Assembly (NCBI GenBank): GCA_016700115.1
Contig: CP064999.1
Span: 3,348,001-3,412,000, forward strand
Length of the DNA: 64,000 bases
Reading direction: 5' to 3'
Source: Sphingobacteriales bacterium
GTDB lineage: Bacteria; Bacteroidota; Bacteroidia; Chitinophagales; UBA2359
Shown: one piece after another, positions 26,372-35,528 of the stretch
How the letters are laid out: the number at the start of each line of letters is the position of its first letter
How positions within the stretch are numbered: the stretch's first letter is position 1
The notes under the pieces: generated by a model
What the model saw: only the letters and a program-made list of their open reading frames with translations
What the model was told of the DNA's origin: nothing
The model's database searches: none
Position numbers and translations under genes: made by a program

Positions 26372-29300
26372 ATGAGTACATACCAGTTTATACATTTATC
26401 ATATCAGGAACATATTCGCGATATAGCTGCCGAACAACTGGCTGAAAAGGCTAAAAAGTATTTTGGAATTAATACCGGAAAAGTTAAAAGCAGCAAAGTT
26501 TACAGCATTGGTTATGAAATGGAACCGAAAACGGTAAAAGATTTTGCAACGTTATGCCTGAATGATTCCATTGTCAATGAAATGTATGTGAACGAATTGT
26601 TGCCGCAAAGTGGGTTTCATTCTTATATTGCTATTGCTAAACTTCCGGGAGTTACTGATGACGAGGGAATATCAGCCCAAAAAGCGTTGAGTGACTATTT
26701 AAATATCAATATAGATACCAACACACAACATATATTTTCGCAGGACATTTATTACATTGAAAATTCCTTGCCACAAGCAGATCTTAAAATATTAGCTCAG
26801 GAATTAGGCAATTCACTAATCAACCATTTCGACTATTCTTCCAGCGCTGTCCTGAACAGTGAAAATTTGTATATTCCTGAAGTCAGGGTAAAAGCGGATA
26901 GTACTGTTACTGAAATTGACCTGAATATTCCCAATGAGGCATTGGTTCAACTTTCCAAAACAATGCTACTTGCTTTGAATCTGGAAGAAATGAAAGCCAT
27001 CCAAGCCTATTACCAAAGCCCTGAAACTATTACCTTTCGCGAACAGGCCGGATTGCCTGCTTCACCCACCGATTGTGAACTTGAAATTTTAGCACAAACC
27101 TGGAGTGAACATTGTAAACACAAAGAGTTTAATGCCATCATCCATTATTTTGATGCGGATACTCAATCCTCCAAAACAATTCATTCTTTATTTAAGACCT
27201 TTATAAAAGGAGCAACCGATAAAGTTGCAGAAAACCTTAAATCATTCAATAATCACTGGCTGGTAAAGGTGTTTTCGGACAATGCCGGAGTAGTAAAAAT
27301 TAACGACCGGCTTCATTTTGTCTGGAAAGTTGAAACACATAATTCACCATCGGCTTTAGACCCTTATGGAGGAGCTATCACCGGAATTCTTGGCAATAAC
27401 CGCGATCCTCTCGGAACAGGTGTTGGTGGTGCAAAATTGCTGTTTAATACGAATGTGCTCTGTTTTGGCAAACCCGATTTTAGCGGCAAACTTTTAAGCG
27501 GGCAACTGCATCCGAAAAGAATATTTAACGGAGTAAGACACGGAATAGAAGACGGTGGAAATAAATCAGGAATACCTACAGTTAACGGAGCCATCATTTT
27601 TGACGAAAGATTTGGTGGAAAACCTTTGGTTTATTGTGGAACCGGAGCTATTATGGAGCCATTTTACCATGGAAAACCTGCCTGGGAAAAACCAATAGAT
27701 CCGGAAGATATTATCCTGATGGCAGGAGGAAGGGTTGGAAAAGATGGAATACACGGTGCGACATTTTCTTCTGTAGAAATTGATGAATATTCACCTCAAT
27801 CGGCCGTTCAAATTGGAAGCCCGATCACTCAAAAACTATTGGCTGACTTTTTGGTAAGGGCTTGTGCATCCGGATTGGTCAAATGCAGTACTGACAATGG
27901 AGCCGGAGGGCTTTCTTCTTCAATCGGAGAATTGGCAACTATCAGCAACGGGGCGATTATACACCTCGAAAAAGTTCCTTTGAAGTATTCAGGATTAAAA
28001 CCCTGGGAAATATTTGTTTCAGAGTCACAAGAGCGAATGACCATAGTTGTAGAAAAAACTAAGGTCAGAGAATTGTTTAATCTGGCTCAAAGTATGGAGG
28101 TAGAACTCAGCGAAATAGGGGTGTTTACAAACTCGGGCAATCTTGAAGTTAAGTTCAATAATGAAACCGTGGCTTTGTTAGATATGCACTTCCTGCATGA
28201 AGGAGTTCCTCAAAAAACCTTAGTTGCTGAGTATAAAAAACCGGTACTAAAAGAACCTGCACTGCCCGAAGGCATCAACTATAATGAGGTGTTGTTAAAG
28301 CTGTTGGGGAGTTTTAATATATGTTCCCGAGAGCAGGTAATCCGCCAATATGACCATGAAGTTAAAGGAAGAACGGTTTTAAAACCTTTGATGGGTCCGA
28401 AAGGAAAGGCTCCTCAGGATGCAGCAGTTGTACGGGTGGCATTTGATTCGTTGGAAGGAATTGCAGTTTCAAATGGAATAATTCCTCATTATGGAGATAT
28501 AGATGCTTATCAAATGTCGGCCGGAGCTTTTGACGAGGCAGTCCGTCAGATAATATCTGTTGGGGGAAGTTTGCCAAATACCGCCCCCGAAGATGGTATA
28601 TTTTGGTCTGTGAACGATAATTTTTGTGTGCCTGATTCGGTCTTTGACGAACAAAACAATCCGGACGGGAAAGAAAAACTGGCAAAATTAGTTCAGATGT
28701 GTGAAGCGTTATATGATATGGCCACTTTTTTCGACATCCCCCTAACCTCCGGCAAAGACAGTATGAAAAATGATTTTAAGGCAGATGGGGTAAAAATTTC
28801 AGTACCTCCGACTATTCTTTATTCGATGGCTGCCAAAATTACCGATATTTCAAATATTGTAACCAGCGAGTTTAAAGCAGCAGGCGATTTAGTTTACCAG
28901 CTCGGTCATACTTATTCTGAACTTGGCGCTTCTCAGTTTTATTCACTATTTAATGAGTTAGGGGCAAATGTACCAAGGGTGAGAAAGGAAGAGGCTAAGA
29001 AGCTATATCAAAAAGTAATGTTGGCCAACAATAACCGGTTGATAGAAAGCAGCCATGATCTTTCGGATGGTGGTCTTGCAGTGGCATTGGCAGAATGTGC
29101 TTTTGGCGGTAATCTTGGAGTTCAGATTGTTTTGGACAATTATATGGGTAAAGGACTTTCATTAAACGACCTATTGTTCTCAGAATCCCATAGCCGTTTT
29201 GTGGTTAGTGTCCAACCTCAGAACAGAATTTTATTTGAACAAATGTTTGGCAGTCAGGCACATTTCCTCGGTCAGGTAATCCCGCAACCCTATATGACAG

Positions 29301-29383
29301 TGATTTATGAAGGCAGGGAAATTATCAATCAACCCATCCATAATCTTCTCGATGCCTGGAACAATGGGTTATCTATGGTATAA
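26372..29383 (+). CDS. purL: Phosphoribosylformylglycinamidine synthase, PurS-PurL part without glutaminase
   Basis: A 1003-residue enzyme of purine biosynthesis (FGAR to FGAM with ATP and ammonia). The N-terminal 80 residues resemble PurS, followed by the linker and PurL core: LAQTWSEHCKHKEFNA (about 240-255), KVETHNSPSALDPYGGA, GTGVGGAK, SSHDLSDGGLAVAL and a second AIRS-like half after about 640. The large single-chain PurL of E. coli and most Flavobacteriia is about 1200-1300 residues and ends in a class I glutaminase. Here the chain stops at LLDAWNNGLSM with no glutaminase domain, so a separate PurQ is expected elsewhere. The ATG at 26372 has a purine-rich ribosome binding site. Confidence 0.92.
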   Translation: MSTYQFIHLSYQEHIRDIAAEQLAEKAKKYFGINTGKVKSSKVYSIGYEMEPKTVKDFATLCLNDSIVNEMYVNELLPQSGFHSYIAIAKLPGVTDDEGISAQKALSDYLNINIDTNTQHIFSQDIYYIENSLPQADLKILAQELGNSLINHFDYSSSAVLNSENLYIPEVRVKADSTVTEIDLNIPNEALVQLSKTMLLALNLEEMKAIQAYYQSPETITFREQAGLPASPTDCELEILAQTWSEHCKHKEFNAIIHYFDADTQSSKTIHSLFKTFIKGATDKVAENLKSFNNHWLVKVFSDNAGVVKINDRLHFVWKVETHNSPSALDPYGGAITGILGNNRDPLGTGVGGAKLLFNTNVLCFGKPDFSGKLLSGQLHPKRIFNGVRHGIEDGGNKSGIPTVNGAIIFDERFGGKPLVYCGTGAIMEPFYHGKPAWEKPIDPEDIILMAGGRVGKDGIHGATFSSVEIDEYSPQSAVQIGSPITQKLLADFLVRACASGLVKCSTDNGAGGLSSSIGELATISNGAIIHLEKVPLKYSGLKPWEIFVSESQERMTIVVEKTKVRELFNLAQSMEVELSEIGVFTNSGNLEVKFNNETVALLDMHFLHEGVPQKTLVAEYKKPVLKEPALPEGINYNEVLLKLLGSFNICSREQVIRQYDHEVKGRTVLKPLMGPKGKAPQDAAVVRVAFDSLEGIAVSNGIIPHYGDIDAYQMSAGAFDEAVRQIISVGGSLPNTAPEDGIFWSVNDNFCVPDSVFDEQNNPDGKEKLAKLVQMCEALYDMATFFDIPLTSGKDSMKNDFKADGVKISVPPTILYSMAAKITDISNIVTSEFKAAGDLVYQLGHTYSELGASQFYSLFNELGANVPRVRKEEAKKLYQKVMLANNNRLIESSHDLSDGGLAVALAECAFGGNLGVQIVLDNYMGKGLSLNDLLFSESHSRFVVSVQPQNRILFEQMFGSQAHFLGQVIPQPYMTVIYEGREIINQPIHNLLDAWNNGLSMV

Positions 29384-29390
29384 CTAAGCG

Positions 29391-30110
29391 CTAAGCCCAA
29401 ATGTTATATTTTAAAATGCAGTAAATAGCTCTAAACCCGTCTTTCCAGTTGATTTTTTTTCCTTCGGCATACGTCCGCCCGTAATAGGAAATTCCAACTT
29501 CATAGATCCTGATATTTTTTACCCTCGAAATTTTTGCGGTAATCTCAGGTTCAAAACCGAAACGGTTTTCTTTCAGTTTGATTTGTTTGATGATATCGGA
29601 TCTGAACAGTTTGTAGCAGGTTTCCATATCAGTCAAATTTAGATTGGTAAACATATTGGAAAGAAATGTCAGGAATTTGTTGCCGATAGTATGCCAGAAA
29701 AAAAGAATCCGATGGGGGTTTCCACCTAAAAAACGAGAACCATATACGACATCAGCCACACCCCGCAAAACCGGTGAAAGGAGAATATTAAATTCATGGG
29801 GGTCATATTCTAAATCTGCATCCTGAATAATGAGAAAATCTCCCGTTGCTTTGGCAATTCCTGTGTGCAACGCTGCACCCTTGCCTTTATTTACCTCATG
29901 TTTATAGTAACATATATCTGCTTTAGGATAATTAGTCATATAATTCTTTACAACGGCTTCAGTTTGATCCTTGGAACAATCGTTGACGATAATAATTTCC
30001 TTTTGTATATTGTTGACAAGAGTAACGTTGCGGACATTGTCTAACAGCGAAGTGATTGTGTTTTCTTCATTGTAAGCCGGTATAATGATACTCAGTTTGT
30101 GTATATTCAT
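29391..30110 (-). CDS. Family 2 glycosyltransferase, polyprenyl-phosphate mannosyltransferase-like
   Basis: A 239-residue GT-A glycosyltransferase without the C-terminal membrane domain. The N-terminus LSIIIPAYNEENTITSLLDNV, the motif EIIIVNDCSKDQT (nucleotide binding), NKGKGAALHTGIAKATGDFLIIQDADLEYDP (metal-binding DAD; motif given in part) and VYGSRFLGG are typical of dolichol-phosphate mannosyltransferase-like enzymes. These transfer a hexose from a nucleotide sugar to a polyprenyl phosphate on the inner face of the cytoplasmic membrane. It converges on purL, with only 7 bases between stop codons. A weak -7-like box lies about 35 bases upstream. Substrate is unknown. Confidence 0.9.
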   Translation of the reverse strand: MNIHKLSIIIPAYNEENTITSLLDNVRNVTLVNNIQKEIIIVNDCSKDQTEAVVKNYMTNYPKADICYYKHEVNKGKGAALHTGIAKATGDFLIIQDADLEYDPHEFNILLSPVLRGVADVVYGSRFLGGNPHRILFFWHTIGNKFLTFLSNMFTNLNLTDMETCYKLFRSDIIKQIKLKENRFGFEPEITAKISRVKNIRIYEVGISYYGRTYAEGKKINWKDGFRAIYCILKYNIWA

Positions 30111-30276
30111 GCCCGTTGAATTGAAAAATTGACTTTAAAGCTGCAAAGATGGGGTTAAGAACATAAACAACCAAGTTTAGTTGTTGTATCTTGAAAATAC
30201 AGTTCATCCTTAACAGTTTTTGCCAAAAGAAACAGATATTTGCAGGCATTAAGATTGGCACATACAAAAAATAAAG

Positions 30277-30939
30277 ATGGAAATTGTAAAAGGCACGCAG
30301 CTTTCCAAGTCTTACGGAACATTAAAAGTTTTGAAAGGTGTTGACATTTCAGTTCAAAAAGGAGAAATTGTGTCTATTGTCGGTGCGTCAGGAGCAGGCA
30401 AAAGTACCTTGTTGCATATTTTAGGAACACTTGACCGTTCTGACAGTGGAAGTTTGGAAATTGGTCAAAAGAATATCAGCAAATTGAACGATAAAGAACT
30501 TGCACGTTTTCGCAACAGACATATAGGTTTTGTGTTCCAGTTTCATCATTTATTACCCGAATTCACAGCATTGGAAAATGTTTGTATTCCTGCGTATTTG
30601 TTGGGTAGTAGTATAACAGATGCTGTTTCAAAAGCAAAAGATCTGTTGTTGTTTTTAGGACTTGGACAGCGGTTAGAACATAAACCTACAGAATTATCGG
30701 GAGGGGAACAACAAAGAGTTGCTGTTGCAAGGGCATTGGTCAATCAACCGGACGTTATTTTAGCTGACGAACCTTCCGGCAATTTGGATTCGGATAATTC
30801 CCGGGAACTTCACCGGCTATTTTTTGAATTGAGAGACAGATTTCAACAAACATTTATCATCGTAACACACAATGAAGAGTTGGCTGATATGTCGGACCGC
30901 AAATTGGTCATGAAGGATGGGTTGATGCTTTTGAACTGA
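30277..30939 (+). CDS. lolD: ABC transporter ATP-binding protein, LolD-like
   Basis: A 220-residue ATPase with Walker A GASGAGKST (36-44), Q-loop IGFVFQFHHLLPEFTALENV, signature LSGGEQQRVAVARAL, Walker B VILADEPSGNLD and the H-loop VTHNEELA. The HHLLPEFTALENV segment and LGTLDRSDSG are typical of LolD/MacB-type ATPases that drive lipoprotein release from the inner membrane (LolCDE) or macrolide export. No permease gene is adjacent, so its partner must be elsewhere; Lol assignment is therefore by similarity only. A near-consensus -7 box GATATTTG (30235-30242) lies 34 bases upstream of the ATG. Confidence 0.88.
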   Translation: MEIVKGTQLSKSYGTLKVLKGVDISVQKGEIVSIVGASGAGKSTLLHILGTLDRSDSGSLEIGQKNISKLNDKELARFRNRHIGFVFQFHHLLPEFTALENVCIPAYLLGSSITDAVSKAKDLLLFLGLGQRLEHKPTELSGGEQQRVAVARALVNQPDVILADEPSGNLDSDNSRELHRLFFELRDRFQQTFIIVTHNEELADMSDRKLVMKDGLMLLN

Positions 30940-31119
30940 ATTTAATAAATCAGACATCAGGAATCATCGGGAATTAAGCAAAACAACCGTAATTTATGTA
31001 CTTTAAAATTATAAACTGCTTTATTAAACAACCACAAATTTGATAAGCGATACATTGTTATTGCACTGCAAAAGTTGCCAGTCAGTATCAAGTTTAAAAG
31101 TACATTCGGGCAATTTCCT

Positions 31120-31127
31120 TAATTTTG
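31120..31127 (+). promoter_or_regulatory. Possible -7 box of the periplasmic-binding-like lipoprotein gene
   Basis: TAATTTTG fits TAnnTTTG and ends 44 bases before the ATG at 31172. No -33 TTG is seen at the usual spacing. Confidence 0.35.
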
Positions 31128-31171
31128 CTTAATCTTGCACAGCTATATTTTACGCCATCAATGTTCTTAAT

Positions 31172-32596
31172 ATGATTAGGAGTTCTTTTGATTCTATCAG
31201 GCATATCCTTTTTTTTGCGATATTTATTTGCATACTCACAACAAATTATTCATGTTTTTCGACGGGGGCAAAAAAAACGCAAACCCAATCTATTGTTTTG
31301 AAGCCTGAATTACCGGTATCAAAACCACCGGCATTGCCTCCAACACCTGAAAATTATGAAAATCCTACTGAAAAAAAAGTCGAACACAAGCAACCGGATA
31401 CTACTAAAATAAAAATTGAAGAGAAATCACCGGAAGCATTAAAACCTCAAAAACCTGCAGTAATAAAATCTTTAGTTTACAATATAGCCGTCATGCTTCC
31501 TTTTTCAGTTGCCGATTATATTCCCAATGCTGCTAATGACTCAGTACCCGAATCTTCAACAATAGCACTTGAATTTTATGAGGGGATGTTGTTGTCATTT
31601 GAGAAATTGAAACAAGAGGGAGTTTCGCTACAGGTTCATGTGTATGATACCGAAAACAATGTAAATACCGTAAACCGGTTACTCCAAACTCCTGAACTTA
31701 TGAGTGCCGATTTGATTGTAGGGCCGGTTTACAATCGAGAACTAAAACCTGTTGCTAATTTTGCCCGTCAACACCAGGTTTACCAACTTTCTCCACTTTC
31801 CCCATCATCAAATATCTGTCATGATAATCCCTGGTATTTAATTGCTAATCCTTCTATTGAAGCTCAATGTGCGGCAATTTATCAATATATTGCTTCCGGT
31901 CAGGAACAAAAACGTATTGTTACAATTTGTTCCGGCAAATCTAATGAAACCGGTTTGTCCAATCTGTTTTTTCATTTCAGACATCAGAGCAAAGAATCGG
32001 GATTGGATATAAATAATATACCTGTCAGCCAAATAATTTATGCAAACCAAAGTATTGCTGAAATAGAACAGCATTTATCACCTTTGGATGAGAACATGAT
32101 TGTTGTTACATCCTTTGATCCTTTGTTAGTGTACGATTTAATTACCAAACTAAATTCACTGCGTTCAAAATATAGGATAAAGCTTTTTGGTATGCCTAAT
32201 TGGCTTAATTTTGATATGGTTGATTTTGAATATTTTGCAAATTTGAATCTCCATATTCCACTCCCATTTTGGTTAGATAAACAGGATGCTCAATATCTTG
32301 CCTTTAAAAAAAGCTATCTGTCAAATTTTAAAACGTTGCCCTCAGAATATGCTTGTCGGGGCTATGACACCATGCTTTGGTTGGGAAGGGCTTTGTACAA
32401 TTATGGAAAAACGTTTGGCACATTTGCAGGAGAGCTGAATGCCAAAGGAATTTTTACTGATTTTGTTTTTGAACCGGCATCTGCACATCAATATACAAGC
32501 GGTAATAAACTGAACAGAACCGATTTTCTGGAAAATAAATTTGTTAATATAGTCAGGGTTAACCCTGATTTGTCGTTGGAAAAAGTCAACAAATAG
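31172..32596 (+). CDS. Lipoprotein with a type I periplasmic-binding fold
   Basis: A 474-residue exported protein. The signal segment (HILFFAIFICILTTNYSC) ends in a Cys in a loose lipobox, so it is probably lipid-anchored. A Pro/Lys/Glu-rich linker (about 35-105) is followed by the binding domain, recognised by YNIAVMLPFSVADY, ALEFYEGMLLSFEKLKQEGV, VYDTENNVNTVN, ADLIVGPVYNRELKPVANFA and YACRGYDTMLWLGRAL. Such proteins resemble the LpoA/Leu-Ile-Val-binding fold; in Bacteroidota they often carry LysM domains, which I do not see here. No transporter genes are adjacent. The ligand or peptidoglycan role is unknown. It is convergent with the DUF3575 gene after 20 bases. Confidence 0.85.
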   Translation: MIRSSFDSIRHILFFAIFICILTTNYSCFSTGAKKTQTQSIVLKPELPVSKPPALPPTPENYENPTEKKVEHKQPDTTKIKIEEKSPEALKPQKPAVIKSLVYNIAVMLPFSVADYIPNAANDSVPESSTIALEFYEGMLLSFEKLKQEGVSLQVHVYDTENNVNTVNRLLQTPELMSADLIVGPVYNRELKPVANFARQHQVYQLSPLSPSSNICHDNPWYLIANPSIEAQCAAIYQYIASGQEQKRIVTICSGKSNETGLSNLFFHFRHQSKESGLDINNIPVSQIIYANQSIAEIEQHLSPLDENMIVVTSFDPLLVYDLITKLNSLRSKYRIKLFGMPNWLNFDMVDFEYFANLNLHIPLPFWLDKQDAQYLAFKKSYLSNFKTLPSEYACRGYDTMLWLGRALYNYGKTFGTFAGELNAKGIFTDFVFEPASAHQYTSGNKLNRTDFLENKFVNIVRVNPDLSLEKVNK

Positions 32597-32616
32597 GTGT
32601 AAAAATTTTTTATTGA

Positions 32617-33219
32617 TTAAAACGCGATTCCTACTGCTACCCCAATTCTGCGAAATTGAATTCCACGATTGCCTTCATATCTTTGGGGTGTAGTAGTGGC
32701 AATTTCTCCGCTTATAGAAGGGGAGTTGAAATAAGGATTAAAAAACAAATCAACAGCAAACCGCTCTTTGAAAATCCATTGATGTCCGACAATGACCCCA
32801 TAACCAAAGTTTGTAACCTGCCCTTCAACTGTGGTTGAATCAGGTTGGGGATTGGTTATTTTTACCTTAAGTTTTTCATAAATCAAATTTGGCCCGACAT
32901 ACAAGCCTTGTAAACTGCCCCCATCAATCCGGTTTGAAAGGTAGAACCGGGCTTCAGGAATGACATTATATCCCGTTTCATGTTCTGTTGTACTGAATTG
33001 AGTATCGTCCCCTTTTTTAGTGCTGACATAATTGCCAGTGATGCTAATTCCAATTTTTTTACCAACTGCAAATTCAGCAGAAGCCCCATAATTGCCTGAT
33101 AGAATACTTAGAACATTGGTTTTTAAGACAACATGCTGAGCGTGTAAATTTTGAGCGTAAACTAAGTATATAATATAAACTATTGCAATGCCGTATATAC
33201 GAAAGAAGGAACGGGACAT
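32617..33219 (-). CDS. DUF3575-like outer-membrane beta-barrel protein
   Basis: About 200 residues from the ATG at 33219; a TTG 24 bases upstream is less likely. A signal peptide (SFFRIYGIAIVYIIYLVYAQNLHAQ) is followed by VVLKTNVLSILSGNYGASAEFAVG, KIGISITGNYV, YNVIPEARFYLSNR, GLYVGPNLIYEKLKV, VTNFGYGVIVGHQWIF and FAVDLFFNPYF: alternating amphipathic strands of a small eight-stranded barrel, in the pattern of DUF3575. The final IGVAVGIAF ends in Phe, as outer-membrane barrels do for BAM assembly. It lies convergent to the periplasmic-binding-like gene. A minus-strand TATTTTTG (33266-33273) is a likely -7 box. Confidence 0.75.
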   Translation of the reverse strand: MSRSFFRIYGIAIVYIIYLVYAQNLHAQHVVLKTNVLSILSGNYGASAEFAVGKKIGISITGNYVSTKKGDDTQFSTTEHETGYNVIPEARFYLSNRIDGGSLQGLYVGPNLIYEKLKVKITNPQPDSTTVEGQVTNFGYGVIVGHQWIFKERFAVDLFFNPYFNSPSISGEIATTTPQRYEGNRGIQFRRIGVAVGIAF

Positions 33220-33265
33220 AATTAGTCGGGTTTGAATAATCAATACTCTTTTTAGTCTGAAGTGC

Positions 33266-33273
33266 CAAAAATA
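33266..33273 (-). promoter_or_regulatory. Bacteroidota -7 box for the DUF3575 gene
   Basis: The minus strand reads TATTTTTG, 46 bases before the ATG at 33219. Confidence 0.4.
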
Positions 33274-33744
33274 GTCAAAATTCTAAAAACGAAAGGGGTC
33301 ATCAAATCATTTCTAAACCTGTAATGCTGTCATCTTTTTATTTTAACATACTACAAAGGGGTAATTTGCAATAGTTTGTTGGTAAATTATTCAACTGTAA
33401 CAAATCTATGAAATTAAAAGTCAGAATTAAAAAGTGTCCTGACACTAACAGGTTTCGAACCGGTCAAGTAATGTTATTTTCGAATGAATTCAATCTGAAA
33501 TCTGTCTGAAAGAAGTTCCTCTATATAAGTGAGCATGATAAAACTTATACTAATTAAACCGGCTTTCTCTTTGTTTTAGTTACAGGAACGGTGATTTATA
33601 AATTAAATCCGAAACTGCAATTTTCATCATCAGACACCTTATTCAACCCGAATCGCATCTGCAATTTAGAAAAGTTTAAAACGTTAATATTCATTAACAT
33701 CCCATCCCCTGATTTTCAATCTTTTAACTCAAATATTTGACACT
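33274..33744. other. Intergenic region with a pair of short palindromes
   Basis: About 470 bases between divergent genes with no coding signal. It holds AGTGTC-CT-GACACT (33433-33446), a 6-base stem with a 2-base centre, followed after four bases by GGTT-TCG-AACC (33451-33461). The second resembles a tRNA T-loop but no cloverleaf can be built around it. Nothing else is recognisable. Confidence 0.5.
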
Positions 33745-35061
33745 ATGAAAAACTTACTGTTTTTATCTTTTTGGATAACTTTAACTTGTATTACATGGAG
33801 TAGTTGCAGTAATCGCGATACTCAAAAAACAACAAATAGTTATCAAACACAACAATCACAGAATGTAGTTACACCACAACAGAATGCAGTAACACCACAA
33901 CAGAATGTATATACACCACAACAGAATTTTGAACCGGAAAATACGGTAACAGCCCCTGCACCTGCCGATAACAATTCGGTTGCAAGAGCATCCACTAAAG
34001 ACGGAAATATTGTTCAGGTTTCAATTTTATTGGATACCAGTAATAGTATGGACGGATTAATAGATCAGGCCAAGTCCCAATTATGGAAAATGGTGGGTGA
34101 ACTTGCTTTGGCAAGAGACAGCAAGGGCAACATTCCAAACATAGAACTTGGATTATATGATTATGGAAATGACCGTTATTCTTCTTCGGTAGGGTATATT
34201 CAACAAATTTCACCATTAACTACCGATCTCGATATGATTTCAGAAAAGTTGTTTGCACTAACTACTTATGGCGGCAGTGAATATTGCGGTCATGTTATTC
34301 AAACTGCAGTTCGGCAGTTGGACTGGAATAAAAGCAATGATATTCTTAAAATCATTTTTATTGCCGGTAATGAAGAGTTTACTCAGGGATCAGTTTCTTA
34401 CAAAGATGCCTGTAAAGAGGCGGCTGAAAAGGGGATTATTATCAATACTATTTTTTGCGGTTCAATGCAGGAAGGAATTGAGACCAAATGGAAAGATGGT
34501 GCAGATTGTGCCGATGGAAAATATATGAATATTGACCAAAACCGGACGGTTGTTCATATAGATGCACCACAAGACAAAGAAATTAACCAACTAAACGAAC
34601 AATTGAACGATACTTATATCGGATATGGAAAGGAAGGAAAGCATAGAAAAGAACTACAGATGGAACAAGATATGAACGCCAGTCAATATGGTTCATCAAA
34701 CGCAGCGCAACGTTCTGCTACAAAGGCTTCTGCAAATTATAAAAACACTTCCTGGGATTTGGTGGATGCCGTTGAAGACAAATCTGTCAAAATGGATGAA
34801 TTGTCAAAAGACGACTTGCCGGAAGAAATGAAGAATATGAATGTAGAGCAGAGAAAAGCGTATGTTGAGAGTAAAGCCAAAAAGCGTAAAGAAATTCAGG
34901 AACGTATCCAACAACTCAATGCCGAGCGAAGGACTTATGTTGCAAATGAAGAACGGAAAATGGCGGAGCAAGAAGGAACAACTACCTTGGACGCTGCAAT
35001 AATTGGAACTATTCGCACTCAGGCCAAAGAAAAAGGGTATAAATTTGAAGATGAAAAATAG
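33745..35061 (+). CDS. VWA-domain lipoprotein
   Basis: A 438-residue protein with a lipoprotein signal (LLFLSFWITLTCITWSSC, Cys about residue 21). A Gln/Pro-rich linker holds imperfect repeats of VTPQQN/VYTPQQN. The von Willebrand factor A domain begins at VQVSILLDTSNSMDGLIDQA; the MIDAS motif DxSxS is seen as DTSNS (about residue 97), with later GLYDYGND and YGGSEYCG. VWA domains bind divalent cations and mediate protein interaction. The C-terminal 130 residues are charged helices (coiled-coil-like, EEMKNMNVEQRKAYVESKAKKRKE in part). No partner MoxR or secretion genes are adjacent. It lies alone between intergenic regions. Confidence 0.87.
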   Translation: MKNLLFLSFWITLTCITWSSCSNRDTQKTTNSYQTQQSQNVVTPQQNAVTPQQNVYTPQQNFEPENTVTAPAPADNNSVARASTKDGNIVQVSILLDTSNSMDGLIDQAKSQLWKMVGELALARDSKGNIPNIELGLYDYGNDRYSSSVGYIQQISPLTTDLDMISEKLFALTTYGGSEYCGHVIQTAVRQLDWNKSNDILKIIFIAGNEEFTQGSVSYKDACKEAAEKGIIINTIFCGSMQEGIETKWKDGADCADGKYMNIDQNRTVVHIDAPQDKEINQLNEQLNDTYIGYGKEGKHRKELQMEQDMNASQYGSSNAAQRSATKASANYKNTSWDLVDAVEDKSVKMDELSKDDLPEEMKNMNVEQRKAYVESKAKKRKEIQERIQQLNAERRTYVANEERKMAEQEGTTTLDAAIIGTIRTQAKEKGYKFEDEK

Positions 35062-35528
35062 TTTGGTGTTTGCATTGCATCAATTCAATGTTGATTGCTG
35101 CGCTTTAAAAGATTTTTTCAGTGCTATGCTTAAAAGTTGAAATCCCATTTGGGTTTTTTCAAAATACCAACTATATGTTTTTTGATTTTAGCATGACACC
35201 TGCGCTGCATCCTGATATTTGAACCCAGGATGGATCGAAAAAATCCGGAAAAGTTGTGATGATTGTTGGAAACAACTCCATCGAACACTAACCAAATAAC
35301 CCGAAGATATAAGAAAATCTTCGGGTTTTTAGTGCTCCATATTTTTCACTATCTGTTTACAAACTTAGCGAAGGAAAAAATATCAACCCAAGGGAGGGTA
35401 AACAAACGATTGGATATACAACTTGGGATGAGCTTATCATCCTTTTGGATAAGTGGAGAAGATACGGAAGGTAAATCAATAAAATACATCAAAGTAGGAG
35501 GATTAAACAATAAGTTCGATTACCGAAA
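35062..35528. other. Intergenic region downstream of the VWA gene
   Basis: About 465 bases without a convincing gene. It contains a weak hairpin (35140-35157, AAATCCCA/TGGGTTTT with a T tract) 80 bases after the VWA stop, and a strong terminator at 35298-35330. An open frame of 93 codons spans the terminator and is not believable. Confidence 0.5.
35298..35330 (+). terminator. Rho-independent terminator
   Basis: An 11-base stem (AACCCGAAGAT / ATCTTCGGGTT) with an 8-base loop is followed by TTT on the plus strand. It is 237 bases after the VWA stop, probably the final stop for that transcript. Confidence 0.75.

Noticed and set aside
33440..33475. tRNA gene on the minus strand suggested by a GGTTCGAAACC-like T-loop
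   Set aside because: No D-arm or anticodon arm can be folded at proper distances and the acceptor pairing fails.
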